Assembly (NCBI GenBank): GCA_000702685.1
Contig: JNJD01000006.1
Location: 742,366 to 806,365, forward strand
DNA length: 64,000 nt
DNA from: Lachnospiraceae bacterium AC2028
GTDB taxonomy: Bacteria > Bacillota > Clostridia > Lachnospirales > Lachnospiraceae
Direction: 5' to 3'
Part shown: positions 43,931 through 52,418 of the stretch, piece after piece
How positions within the stretch are numbered: position 1 is the first letter of the stretch
How the letters are laid out: the number at the start of each line of letters is the position of its first letter
Made by a program: the position numbers and the translations under genes
Notes under the pieces: model-generated
Seen by the model: the letters and a program-made list of their open reading frames with translations, nothing else
The model's database searches: none
What the model was told of the DNA's origin: nothing

Positions 43931-45001
43931 TCAGTAAACCACTCTGTTGCGGCCTCTTTCCTTGCCCATATAGAGCTTGCTGTCCGCTTCCTTAACGGTG
44001 TTCTGAACATCACCGCTGAAATCATATTCCGCAAGTCCGAATGTCATTGTGACACTTATCTCATTATCCTTGACTATAATGGGATGTTCCATGATGTGGA
44101 CTCTGAGATTTTCAATGATACCCAGGGTTTCATCCCCGTTCTTGCCGCCGAAGATCATGAGGAATTCCTCACCGCCCCATCTGATAAGGAATGCATCCTT
44201 TCCGCAGCTTTCCTGCATGGTTCTGGCAATGGCTTTGAGAACTTCATCGCCGGCGTCATGGCCGTAGGTATCATTTACTTTCTTGAAAAAGTCTATATCG
44301 CCCATGACGATCGAAACAGAACCGAGGAAGGATGAATCCTTGATCTCCTCGATGAATTCCTGTCCTCTCCTGCGGTTATACAGACCCGTAAGCTGATCGG
44401 TATTGGCCTCTCTGACAAGCCTGTCATTATATTTCATGAGCTTGCTCTCTTCTTCATTCTTACGATGACTGAAGATGTAGCTGATTATTATGACGGAAAG
44501 GAAGATCGCCGCATTATTGGTCACCTGAATCATATTATTTCCCAGTCGGTCTATCGGAAGATTCGATGCCATTCCGCCGTAACACATAATGACTATCATC
44601 CTGGATGCGAAAACAACTCCGGCCAGGGCGAACTTAAATCCCTTGCTTCCGAAATTCGCAAAAAAGCAGAGCATAAGGATAACGATATAATAATCCTGTA
44701 TCCCGGCGCTCCATCCGATGATTGGGATCAGCCACGGAACAAGCAGGAATGTAAATATGATATAGGCGATCATTGCCGGTTCGGTCTTCATCCAATAGGT
44801 AAGAGCAAACAGGATCACTATCGCCAGAAGTGTTCCGAGAGTCAGAAATTTATATTCCAATAAAACATGGAGTCCTGCGAAAAAGACATCCAGCAGTACG
44901 ACAACTGCCTGGATGATATAGAGTAAACGGAGTGTTACAACTCCCTGACGGGTTTCATTTTCAAATCCGATATCTTTATTGATAAAGCGGAAAAGACCCA
45001 T
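43931..45001 (-). CDS. Membrane diguanylate cyclase (GGDEF)
   Basis: A 356-residue protein with six helices (about residues 25-180) followed by a GGDEF domain (about 195-356). The active site is RWGGEEFLMIF, with DIDFFKKVNDTYGHDAGDEVL upstream, so cyclase activity should be intact. The RxxD product-inhibition site that normally lies nine to six residues before the motif is absent (Gly and Ala occupy the key positions). It stands between an upstream unknown membrane protein and the hybrid kinase gene. The pairing suggests a shared signal (inference). Confidence 0.93.
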   Translation of the reverse strand: MGLFRFINKDIGFENETRQGVVTLRLLYIIQAVVVLLDVFFAGLHVLLEYKFLTLGTLLAIVILFALTYWMKTEPAMIAYIIFTFLLVPWLIPIIGWSAGIQDYYIVILMLCFFANFGSKGFKFALAGVVFASRMIVIMCYGGMASNLPIDRLGNNMIQVTNNAAIFLSVIIISYIFSHRKNEEESKLMKYNDRLVREANTDQLTGLYNRRRGQEFIEEIKDSSFLGSVSIVMGDIDFFKKVNDTYGHDAGDEVLKAIARTMQESCGKDAFLIRWGGEEFLMIFGGKNGDETLGIIENLRVHIMEHPIIVKDNEISVTMTFGLAEYDFSGDVQNTVKEADSKLYMGKERGRNRVVY

Positions 45002-45063
45002 TTAAATATCCTCAAACACTGAAAAATATCTTTCTCAAGCTTTTTGAATACTTTAATATAATA

Positions 45064-45858
45064 TCATTTTCCCGCCAGATATGAAATGCCTGTCAGCGCA
45101 TTATCGTATCTTTCCGTATTCTGAAGGATACCGAATGCGGCTTCTTTTTCAAAACCCTGGAACTTATCTTCATCCTTAAGGTAATCGTATATTCCCGAAT
45201 CCCCGACTCTGGTACCTTCTCCTGCAAAAAATCCTACCGGTACCGGATCCTTCATACAGGAAGGATCGTGATGATCGATGTTATATTCCGCCTGCTTTTC
45301 ATACACATCCGTTTCCATGGACTGATAATCGGCGAAGGTCGCGGCATCGGTATAATAGATGAGGCCGGCCATTTCAGCCAGTTCTTCCTCGGTGTATATA
45401 TTCCTCAGATCGATAAAACAGTTATTCTGGGCATACTGCTCGAATACGGTCATATCGGCAACCATGATATCCATGGATCTTGAAGTAAGGAGAGCCGTGA
45501 GCTTCTGGGCAGCCACATAATCCGACTGTGTGGACATCCTGTCTCCTCCGAACTCAACGGACGTATCGAAAAACACTTCGTACTTCTTCTTATCGAAGCC
45601 TATGATATCAGCCATTTCCTCAGCCCAGACCGAAGTCTGTTCACCCATCTGATCCTTGGAATCCACCACTGCAACAAAAAGCGCATATTTTTTGGATGTG
45701 ACCAGAGAATGAACGATGCAGATGACCGCTATGACAGCTATCACAGCCGCGATCGTATGAATCTTATAATATTCCCAGAAATAATCCAGCTTCTCTTTGA
45801 AGGGACGGTCCTTCATCTTGTCCCATTCAGCCTTTGTATCTTCCCTAAGTGTTGCCAT
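45064..45858 (-). CDS. Single-pass membrane protein of unknown function
   Basis: I chose the ATG at 45858 (MATLREDTKAEWDKM); in-frame codons upstream to 45969 lie in promoter-like sequence. The N-terminal cytoplasmic part contains KMKDRPFKEKLDYFWEYYKIH, then one helix (about residues 37-57), then an extracytoplasmic domain of about 200 residues. That domain contains DIMVADMTVFEQYAQNNCFIDL and TEEELAEM, a pattern that recalls the chamber of solute-binding-like folds but has no clear family. I recognise such proteins only as conserved Firmicute hypotheticals. It is followed by the cyclase gene after about 60 bases. Confidence 0.7.
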   Translation of the reverse strand: MATLREDTKAEWDKMKDRPFKEKLDYFWEYYKIHTIAAVIAVIAVICIVHSLVTSKKYALFVAVVDSKDQMGEQTSVWAEEMADIIGFDKKKYEVFFDTSVEFGGDRMSTQSDYVAAQKLTALLTSRSMDIMVADMTVFEQYAQNNCFIDLRNIYTEEELAEMAGLIYYTDAATFADYQSMETDVYEKQAEYNIDHHDPSCMKDPVPVGFFAGEGTRVGDSGIYDYLKDEDKFQGFEKEAAFGILQNTERYDNALTGISYLAGK

Positions 45859-46001
45859 ATCTTTATTCCAGCCTTTATTTATATGATCTGTTTTCTTTTC
45901 ACTCTGATAATTATATGAAAAAAACGGATAAAGGAAATTATATTTTTCCGAAAATGCCGTAAAAATCAAGAAAAATCGGCGCTTTTTGCTGTTTTCGTAA
46001 A

Positions 46002-46089
46002 ATATTTAATGTTTTTCGATAAATAATTGTTGACAAACGTATTTTGACTTGATATATTGTGTTTAACGATAAACATTAAATATTTAATG
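46002..46089 (+). promoter_or_regulatory. Promoter and paired palindromic operators of the DUF2975/XRE operon
   Basis: TTGACA (46030-46035) and TATATT (46053-46058) with a 17-base spacer form a strong promoter. It is flanked by a 22-base inverted repeat with 20 of 22 matches (arms 46002-46023 and 46062-46083). The right arm runs into the perfect 16-bp palindrome CATTAAATATTTAATG (46074-46089). A near copy (14 of 16) begins at 45995 and overlaps the left arm. Arms upstream of -35 and downstream of -10 would suit repression by the XRE protein, with looping or cooperative binding (inference). This explains the otherwise gene-free stretch 45859-46170. Confidence 0.7.
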
Positions 46090-46170
46090 ACATCCAATCG
46101 GGTCCAAACCGAAAACAAAAAAGAAAAAGCAAAAACGAAAAGAAACATCCATTTAACGGAGGAAAAAATA

Positions 46171-46728
46171 ATGAATGAACAAATGGTAAAACTTGAAGCG
46201 ATCAAAAAGCGCTGCCACACGGCATCCAAGGTACTCGGAATAATCCGCGGATTCATCATTGCGATAACTGTAATAGTTCTTCTCGCAGGCATACTGATCT
46301 TCGCATATTCCAATGTGATCAATCCCGAACTGATCAAAGCGACCGAGGAAGGATACCTCAACCTGAACAGTCAGATCAATTACAACGGACCTTTCAATTT
46401 CATGATCGACCTCAATGATAAGTTCGGTCCCGACAACCAGGCAGCTACTCTCTGGCTCACCTGCATGATCGCAGGATTCGCCTCACTCGTGGTTGCGATC
46501 ATCCTGACCTTCATCAAAAACATCTTCACATGTCTTGAAAAAGAGAACAACCCGTTCAGTGAAAAATGCATGAAGCAGATCAAGATAAGCTTTATCGTGA
46601 TCACTGTCACCGCTCTTCTTTCAATGTCACTCGGAGTCACAATAATAGTAGGTCTCATCCTTTACTGCATCTATTCGATATTCGAATACGGTGCCGCTCT
46701 TCAGACCGAGATCGATGAAACGCTTTAA
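46171..46728 (+). CDS. DUF2975 membrane protein
   Basis: A 185-residue protein with four helices (about residues 24-44, 90-112, 135-158 and 160-178). The start at 46171 follows a strong ACGGAGG site; a frame opening at 46057 lies inside the operator region. This family nearly always sits beside a small XRE regulator of the YozG type, as here, 13 bases downstream. Function is unknown. One idea is that the membrane protein controls the regulator's access to DNA (inference). Confidence 0.85.
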   Translation: MNEQMVKLEAIKKRCHTASKVLGIIRGFIIAITVIVLLAGILIFAYSNVINPELIKATEEGYLNLNSQINYNGPFNFMIDLNDKFGPDNQAATLWLTCMIAGFASLVVAIILTFIKNIFTCLEKENNPFSEKCMKQIKISFIVITVTALLSMSLGVTIIVGLILYCIYSIFEYGAALQTEIDETL

Positions 46729-46741
46729 GGAGGGATGAGAT

Positions 46742-46975
46742 ATGGGAAAAATAGTACTCAGATTGGACCGCGTCATGGCGGACAGAAAAATGAGCCTTAA
46801 CGAGCTTTCGGAAAAAGTGGGCGTATCCAATGTAAATCTCTCCAAGATAAAGACCGGCAAGATCAGTGCGATCAGATTCTCGACACTCGAAGCAATCTGC
46901 GATGTACTGAAATGCCAGCCCGGAGACATCCTGGAATTCGATCCGGATGCGGTGAGCGATCATACCGATGAATAA
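46742..46975 (+). CDS. Small XRE-family regulator (YozG type)
   Basis: A 77-residue helix-turn-helix protein: LDRVMADRKMSLNELSEKVG, then the recognition helix region NVNLSKIKTGKISAIRFSTL, ending QPGDILEFDPD. It is preceded by GGAGGGATGAGAT. The pairing with DUF2975 is standard. The operators at 46002-46089 are the natural binding sites for autoregulation (inference). A terminator follows at 47031. Confidence 0.92.
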   Translation: MGKIVLRLDRVMADRKMSLNELSEKVGVSNVNLSKIKTGKISAIRFSTLEAICDVLKCQPGDILEFDPDAVSDHTDE

Positions 46976-47030
46976 AATGATCTGTATATAGATGAGTCAC
47001 GCAGAACAGTCCCGGATTCAAAAAAACGAT

Positions 47031-47061
47031 AAGAGGCGGAGCCTATTAAGCTCCGCCTCTT
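47031..47061 (-). terminator. Rho-independent terminator between the XRE gene and cysK
   Basis: A perfect 12-bp stem (AAGAGGCGGAGC / GCTCCGCCTCTT) has a 7-base loop. On the minus strand it is followed by ATCG and then seven T residues, fitting the cysK transcript, whose stop is 17 bases away. It may also act on the plus-strand XRE transcript, although the plus-side tail is weak. Confidence 0.9.
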
Positions 47062-47077
47062 GCGTTATATCAAGTGA

Positions 47078-47980
47078 TCAGATAAGTGCGGTACTGAAAT
47101 ATCTCTCCGCGCGGTCCGGAAGAACCGTTGCGATGACTTTATCCTTGCCGTACTTGGCAGCCATCTTCTTCGCCGCCCACACATTGGCGCCCGATGATGT
47201 TCCGACCAGAAGTCCCTGGATACGCGCAAGCTCACGTGCGGTATTGATGGCATCGTCATCGGTAACCGTTGCGATATCGGTGATGATCGAAGTATCGAGT
47301 ATATCGGGAATGAAGCCGTCTCCTATTCCCTGTATCTGGTGAAGTCCGGGCTCGTCTCCGAGAAGTGCCGATACATTCTTGGGTTCAACCGCAACGATCT
47401 TGCAATCGGGATTCTGCTCGAGAAGATATTTTGCGACTCCCTGAAGAGTTCCGCCGCTTCCGATACCGGAAACATAGATATCTATCTTTTTACCGAGCTG
47501 CTCGGTAAGTTCTACTGCGGTTGTCCTGTAATGAATATCGGGATTTGCAGGATTCTGGAACTGCTGAGGTACGAAATATTCGTCCGAGCTCTTCGCTATC
47601 TCAAGTGCCTTGTCTACCGAACCGCCGATGCTGAGCTTAGGATCGGTAAGTACCAGTTCCGCCCCGAGGGCACGGATGATCTTCTTTCTCTCTTCGCTCA
47701 TGTTCTCGGGCATTACGATGATCACGCGATACCCTTTTCTTACACCGCAGAGCGCAAGGCCTATACCGGTATTTCCGGAAGTGGGCTCTATGATGGTCAT
47801 GCCGGGACGGAGTTTTCCGTCTTTTTCGGCCTGCTCTATCATATTGAGAGCGATCCTGTCCTTAATGCTTCCGCCGGGATTTAAGAATTCCGCTTTCGCA
47901 TATATCTGCAGACCCGTGGTCTGCTCGAGACTCATAAGCGGGGTGTTGCCTATCAGATCAAGTACATTAGAATAATACAT
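47078..47980 (-). CDS. cysK: Cysteine synthase A (O-acetylserine sulfhydrylase)
   Basis: A cytoplasmic PLP enzyme that makes cysteine from O-acetylserine and sulfide. The 300-residue length is normal. Lys40 in NPGGSIKDR binds PLP, TSGNTGIGLA binds the substrate carboxylate, and GSGGTLQGV and GTSSGAN bind the phosphate. The C-terminal DRAERYFST is typical. The ATG is preceded by GGAGG ten bases upstream. It has its own terminator (47031-47061), and a hairpin at 48016-48036 separates it from the GNAT gene. No CysE gene is in the window. Confidence 0.97.
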   Translation of the reverse strand: MYYSNVLDLIGNTPLMSLEQTTGLQIYAKAEFLNPGGSIKDRIALNMIEQAEKDGKLRPGMTIIEPTSGNTGIGLALCGVRKGYRVIIVMPENMSEERKKIIRALGAELVLTDPKLSIGGSVDKALEIAKSSDEYFVPQQFQNPANPDIHYRTTAVELTEQLGKKIDIYVSGIGSGGTLQGVAKYLLEQNPDCKIVAVEPKNVSALLGDEPGLHQIQGIGDGFIPDILDTSIITDIATVTDDDAINTARELARIQGLLVGTSSGANVWAAKKMAAKYGKDKVIATVLPDRAERYFSTALI

Positions 47981-48015
47981 TTCTCAAAACCTCCGCTGTC
48001 TATAATAACACAAAA

Positions 48016-48036
48016 ATCGCAAGATATACCTGCGAT
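48016..48036 (-). terminator. Weak terminator after the GNAT gene
   Basis: A 6-bp stem (ATCGCA / TGCGAT) with a 9-base loop is followed on the minus strand by TTTTT. It lies between the GNAT gene and cysK. Confidence 0.5.
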
Positions 48037-48043
48037 CTTAGTG

Positions 48044-48088
48044 TCACAGCTTGTACTGCATAAAATATCACAGCTTGTACTGCATAAA
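48044..48088. repeat. Tandem duplication at the 3' end of the GNAT gene
   Basis: The 21-base unit TCACAGCTTGTACTGCATAAA occurs at 48044-48064 and again at 48068-48088, period 24. The second copy encodes the last residues and stop of the GNAT gene, and the first lies just outside it, so a recent small duplication is likely. Confidence 0.9.
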
Positions 48089-48520
48089 GTTTCCGTTATG
48101 GACGAAACCGTAAGCCGTATATAATTTGACGCCCATATCCGATGCGGTGATCTGTACGGCTCCACATCCGTAAGCCCTTGCTTCCTCCACGACTCTGTGA
48201 AGAAGCTCCTTGGCTATTCCCATACGCCTGTATCCGGGATCAGTGAACATGCTCGAAAGAAGTCCGATCCTGCCGGTGGGGCAGCTGAAATAGGGAGGCT
48301 TTTCAACGAAGGACATTCCGCTTGTTCCGATGATCTTCTCACCGTCAAGCGCAAGCCATGATACAAAGGTACCGTCCGCCATATGACGATGATAGAAATC
48401 TTTAAGAGCCGGAACAAGGTCGATATCCTCGGTGGCTCCCTCTTCCCTTAACTGGGTTATCCTCATGCTTATGAATGTATCGAGATCTTTTTCTTCGAGT
48501 TTTCTGTATGTGATATCCAT
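48068..48520 (-). CDS. GNAT-family N-acetyltransferase
   Basis: A 150-residue acetyltransferase starting at MDITYRKLEEKD (ATG 48520; AGGT upstream). The acetyl-CoA motif is YRRMGIAKELL, and the C-terminal YTAYGFVHNG motif is typical. It is 51 bases after the PhoR-type kinase gene on the same strand and may be transcribed with it. The substrate is unknown. Its last codons are duplicated directly downstream. Confidence 0.92.
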   Translation of the reverse strand: MDITYRKLEEKDLDTFISMRITQLREEGATEDIDLVPALKDFYHRHMADGTFVSWLALDGEKIIGTSGMSFVEKPPYFSCPTGRIGLLSSMFTDPGYRRMGIAKELLHRVVEEARAYGCGAVQITASDMGVKLYTAYGFVHNGNFMQYKL

Positions 48521-48571
48521 AGTATTACCTGCGTTTTCGCCGATCATTTTCCGGTATCATGAAACGATCTG

Positions 48572-49891
48572 TCAGTCTTCGGTTTTAGGAAAAGAGATCG
48601 TGATCTTGGTTCCCTTTCCGGGTGTGCTTTCCATTGAAACGTCCGCGTTATGATACATAGCACCGTGCTTTACTATCGACAGTCCGAGACCGGTACCTCC
48701 GATCTCCTTGGAGTGGCTCCTGTCAACTCTGTAGAATCTTTCGAATACTCTCTTCTGATGCTCGGGAGGAATTCCGATACCGTTATCCTCGACGATCAGT
48801 TTGGTGGATTTCTCATCGGCGACAGTCTCCATAATGACTTTACCGCCGGGATAATTGTATTTGATAGCATTATCACAGAGATTGTAGACCATCTCGTAAA
48901 GAAGCTGATCTACGCCGTTTATATGGGTTTCCTCGCCCTTAACATCGATGAAGATATTATTCTTGCCGGCAACGGGCTTGAGGTCATCTGCAACTCTGAG
49001 CAGAAGATCATGAAGATCCATATCCTTCTTGGGAGGAAGATCCGCTTCCTCGTCAAGTCTCGAAAGCTTGATTATGTCGTTGATGAGCGATATAAGTCTC
49101 TGTGATTCCTTATAGATATCCTTGGAGAATTCGGTGACCTTATCGGGAGATACACCGCCTGCCGCCATCAGTTCCGCAAATCCCGATATCGAAGTAAGGG
49201 GAGTCTTGAGCTCATGAGAGACATTTGCGGAAAACTCCCTTCTCATCTCTTCTCTCTGACCCGATTCTTCCTGGATTATCATCCTCTGTTCTTCGATCTT
49301 ATCAAGAAGAGGTGCAAGCTCGGGATACGGAATATTCGAATGGCTGTCGAGGTCGATGTTGTTAATGGGAGTTACTATCTGCTTTGCGGCACGGAATGCA
49401 AGAATTCCGGAAATTATCAGAACAAGCACAAACACCCATAACACAGGGCTTACCGCGATCAGCGCATACATGACAACGGCAACGGGACGGCTGAGTCTTA
49501 TGACAGTTCCGTCATCAAGAAGCCTTGCGTAATACATTGTCTGCTTTCCGTTGCTGTCGGACCTTCTTGTCTCACGGCCCTCACCGCTTTCAAACGCTTC
49601 AATAACCTCCGCATTTGTTCCCTGATTCGAAGACAGATTTTCGTACTCACTGTCATAGAGTACATTTCCGTCAGCGTCTATCCAGGTAACGCGGTTGTTA
49701 TCATCAAGTCCCTTGAGATAATCCAATCCGCACAGTTTCATTCCGGATATGACATATGTGGTTTCCTGTCTGAGCGCTTCATACGTCTCTTCAATGGTCT
49801 GCGTATACTGCAGACCGAAGAAAAGAAACGAGCAGATCGCAAGCACTATCATTCCTACCAGGAAAGTATTTCTGAATATTGTTTTTGTCAT
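48572..49891 (-). CDS. PhoR-type sensor histidine kinase
   Basis: A 439-residue membrane kinase. Two helices (about 8-27 and about 140-168) enclose a small extracytoplasmic sensor. HisKA has FSANVSHELKTPLTSISG. The ATP-binding domain has NLCDNAIKYN, DNGIGIP, FERFYRVD and GTGLGLSIVKHG. It overlaps its response-regulator gene by four bases (ATGA at 49891). Together with the Na/Pi symporter gene upstream it forms a phosphate-responsive module; the class resembles PhoR of PhoPR systems. Confidence 0.93.
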   Translation of the reverse strand: MTKTIFRNTFLVGMIVLAICSFLFFGLQYTQTIEETYEALRQETTYVISGMKLCGLDYLKGLDDNNRVTWIDADGNVLYDSEYENLSSNQGTNAEVIEAFESGEGRETRRSDSNGKQTMYYARLLDDGTVIRLSRPVAVVMYALIAVSPVLWVFVLVLIISGILAFRAAKQIVTPINNIDLDSHSNIPYPELAPLLDKIEEQRMIIQEESGQREEMRREFSANVSHELKTPLTSISGFAELMAAGGVSPDKVTEFSKDIYKESQRLISLINDIIKLSRLDEEADLPPKKDMDLHDLLLRVADDLKPVAGKNNIFIDVKGEETHINGVDQLLYEMVYNLCDNAIKYNYPGGKVIMETVADEKSTKLIVEDNGIGIPPEHQKRVFERFYRVDRSHSKEIGGTGLGLSIVKHGAMYHNADVSMESTPGKGTKITISFPKTED

Positions 49892-50565
49892 TGTCCTTCT
49901 CCGATATATTTATATCCGACACCGCGTACAGTCTGTATTCTCTCACCCTCATCCCTGAGCTTTGAACGAAGAGTTCTTATGTGCACATCAAGTGTTCTGT
50001 TTTCGCGCTCCGATTCTAACCCCCACACCTTCTCAAGAAGCTTCTCTCTTTCGATGACCGCTCCGCTGTTTTCTATGAACAGCCGGAGAAGTTCGTATTC
50101 TTTTAACGTAAGTGCAACAGATTCTTCGTCAACATATACTTCACGTTTGTCCCAGGATATCCTGAGCTTTCCGTTTTTATATTCTCCGGAAAGTGCCGAT
50201 GCTTTGTTATCGGATCTTCTCAGCACCGCCTTGATACGTGAGATCAGTTCCATTATACCGAAAGGCTTTGAAACATAATCATCGGCGCCCATATCAAGTC
50301 CCGTGACCTTGTCATATTCGGTACTCTTGGCTGTGAGCATTATCACGGATATCTTCCCGTCTTCTTTTCTGATCTTCTTCAGAACCGAAAGACCGTCCTC
50401 ACCGGGAAGCATGATATCGAGAAGAACGAGCTCGGGCTTTTTTTCGCTGAATGCTTTCCAGAAGCGTTCGGCATTTTCAAAACCGGCAGCCTCAAAGCCC
50501 TGTGTTTCCAAAGCATATATGACAAGTTTTCTTATGCTTTCATCATCTTCAAGGATATAGATCAT
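49888..50565 (-). CDS. OmpR/PhoB-type response regulator
   Basis: A 225-residue regulator. The receiver domain has the acidic pair EDD near residue 7, the phosphorylated Asp50 in LVLLDIMLPGEDG, and Lys in VSKPF. The C-terminal winged helix (about 125-225) ends VRGVGYKYI. It should bind the Pho-box-like repeats at 52375-52413 (inference). It lies between the symporter gene (nine bases upstream) and the kinase gene. Confidence 0.95.
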   Translation of the reverse strand: MIYILEDDESIRKLVIYALETQGFEAAGFENAERFWKAFSEKKPELVLLDIMLPGEDGLSVLKKIRKEDGKISVIMLTAKSTEYDKVTGLDMGADDYVSKPFGIMELISRIKAVLRRSDNKASALSGEYKNGKLRISWDKREVYVDEESVALTLKEYELLRLFIENSGAVIEREKLLEKVWGLESERENRTLDVHIRTLRSKLRDEGERIQTVRGVGYKYIGEGQ

Positions 50566-50574
50566 CAGGTCACC

Positions 50575-52335
50575 TTATGCATTTCCATGCAGAGCAAATC
50601 TCGTCTTATATTCATTGTAACACTTATCGAAGATATCGTTGTGTTCTTCTTTTACCTGTCCAAGGTATTCGTGGGTTGCAAATGAACCCGAATATATCTC
50701 GATCAGCGCAACCGCTATGTTGGAGCAGTGATCGGAAATGCGTTCAAAATCCGTTATCAGATCATTGAAAACAAAGCCCTGGTTGATGCTGCATCTGCCC
50801 TGCTGAAGGCGTTCAATGTGATTGAGTTTCATCTCATCGGAAATATCATCAATGACCTCCTCAAGAGGTTCAACCTTCATCGCAAGCTTAATATCCTCTC
50901 CCGAAAAAGATCTCATGGTGATATCAAGAATTTCCCTGACCGCTGCGGTAATGACAGAGATCTCATGATGAGCTTCCTCGGAAAAAGAGATCTGTTTTTC
51001 GTGAATCTCCCTGGCACTGCCTGCAATGTTCATCGCATGATCAGACAGTCTCTCAAGATCCGACAGGGTATGAAGAAATATGGTGGATTCTCTTTCCTGT
51101 CTTTCCGTAAGATCCTGTCCCGAGAGCTTCATAAGGAACGAACCGAGTTCATCCTCGTAATGATCTCCGGAATCCTCAAGCTCTGCGATCTCGTCATATT
51201 CCTTATCACTGTATCTTCCTATAAGATGTATCGAATCAAGAACAGCCTGCTGAGCTTCTTCAGCCATGCGTGATATGGCAAGACGGCTCTGCTCGATCGC
51301 AAGTGAAGGATGTCTGATGAAACGGTCATTGAGAGGTATCTCATCACGGGTCTTGGAAGTCTTGTCGGGAATGATGAGACATACGAGTGCTTCAAGAATA
51401 TCAAGGAACGGGAAAAGGATCACTATCATGCTCATACGGAGAACCGTATTGACTATTGCAACGCGGACCGGAGACATTGCTATACCCTCGAAAGGGAAAG
51501 TAAATACCGCATCGGCTATATAATAAAGCGACGCGCATGTCATGACTCCGAGTATGCAAGACACAAGATAACTGAGTGCGGTTCTTTTTCCTCCCGTGTT
51601 GGTTCCGAGTGCCGCAATCATAACGGGAAGTGCGGCTCCGATGGATATTCCCATCAAAAGAGGAAGTGCATTATCAAATACGATCGCACCGGTGACCGAA
51701 AGAGCCTGCACGATACCGACCGCAGCCGATGCGGACTGAAGAAGAACGGAGATCATTATTCCGACCAGAATACCGAAGAGAGGATTTCTCAGAGTTGAAA
51801 GAAGCCTGTCGAACCAGACCTGGTCCTTAAGACCGCCGACCGATCCGCTCATGGCACTCATTCCGAACATGAGGATCGCAAAACCCATCATGATGTCGCC
51901 GATGTGGCGGCGTCCCTTATCCTTACAGAACAGTCTGAGGAAGATTCCGATTATAGCAACAACGCCCGTCAGAGTAGAGGTTGAAAGAAGACTGCTCACT
52001 CCGCCGGCACCTTCTATATAACTGAGACAGATGATCCAGCCGGTTATGCTTGTACCGAGTATAGCGCCTAATATGACGGGAATCGCCTGCTTAAGCTTCA
52101 TCATACCGGAGTTGACGAAGCCCATTACTATGACGGAGGTTGCCGAAGATGACTGTATCACCGTGGTGACACCGCCTCCGAGTAAAAGTCCCTTTACGGG
52201 TGTATCGGTCAGCCTGAACAGGACCGGTTCTAGTTTATTGCCGGATGTTGCTTTTAACCCGTCGCCCATGAGAGTCATTCCGAACAGGAAAAGGGCTATT
52301 CCGGAAAACAGGGAAATGATATCAGATATAGTCAT
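50575..52335 (-). CDS. Na/Pi cotransporter with PhoU-like C-terminal domain
   Basis: A 586-residue membrane protein that imports phosphate with sodium. The start is the ATG at 52335, seven bases after GGAGGT; upstream in-frame codons are not needed. Two symporter repeats carry VIQSSSATSVIVMG and LLQSASAAVGIVQ motifs. The cytoplasmic C-terminal part (about 350-570) has the PhoU helical pattern. It is the first gene of the phosphate operon, followed by regulator and kinase. Confidence 0.95.
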   Translation of the reverse strand: MTISDIISLFSGIALFLFGMTLMGDGLKATSGNKLEPVLFRLTDTPVKGLLLGGGVTTVIQSSSATSVIVMGFVNSGMMKLKQAIPVILGAILGTSITGWIICLSYIEGAGGVSSLLSTSTLTGVVAIIGIFLRLFCKDKGRRHIGDIMMGFAILMFGMSAMSGSVGGLKDQVWFDRLLSTLRNPLFGILVGIMISVLLQSASAAVGIVQALSVTGAIVFDNALPLLMGISIGAALPVMIAALGTNTGGKRTALSYLVSCILGVMTCASLYYIADAVFTFPFEGIAMSPVRVAIVNTVLRMSMIVILFPFLDILEALVCLIIPDKTSKTRDEIPLNDRFIRHPSLAIEQSRLAISRMAEEAQQAVLDSIHLIGRYSDKEYDEIAELEDSGDHYEDELGSFLMKLSGQDLTERQERESTIFLHTLSDLERLSDHAMNIAGSAREIHEKQISFSEEAHHEISVITAAVREILDITMRSFSGEDIKLAMKVEPLEEVIDDISDEMKLNHIERLQQGRCSINQGFVFNDLITDFERISDHCSNIAVALIEIYSGSFATHEYLGQVKEEHNDIFDKCYNEYKTRFALHGNA

Positions 52336-52353
52336 CTTAATACCTCCATACAG

Positions 52354-52413
52354 ACTATATTTTATCATCCGTACCTTAAATCTGAAGACAATCCAATGTT
52401 AAATCTATGTAAA
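52354..52413 (-). promoter_or_regulatory. PhoP/PhoB-type box array and -10 region of the phosphate operon
   Basis: On the minus strand four hexamers start exactly 11 bases apart: TTTACA (52413), TTAACA (52402), TTGTCT (52391) and TTTAAG (52380). The first two match the TT(A/T/C)ACA consensus of Firmicute PhoP boxes. A -10-like TAAAAT/TATAGT follows at 52364-52354, with no standard -35, as expected of an activator-dependent promoter. The start of the symporter gene is 20 bases further on. Confidence 0.7.
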
Positions 52414-52418
52414 GCTTC

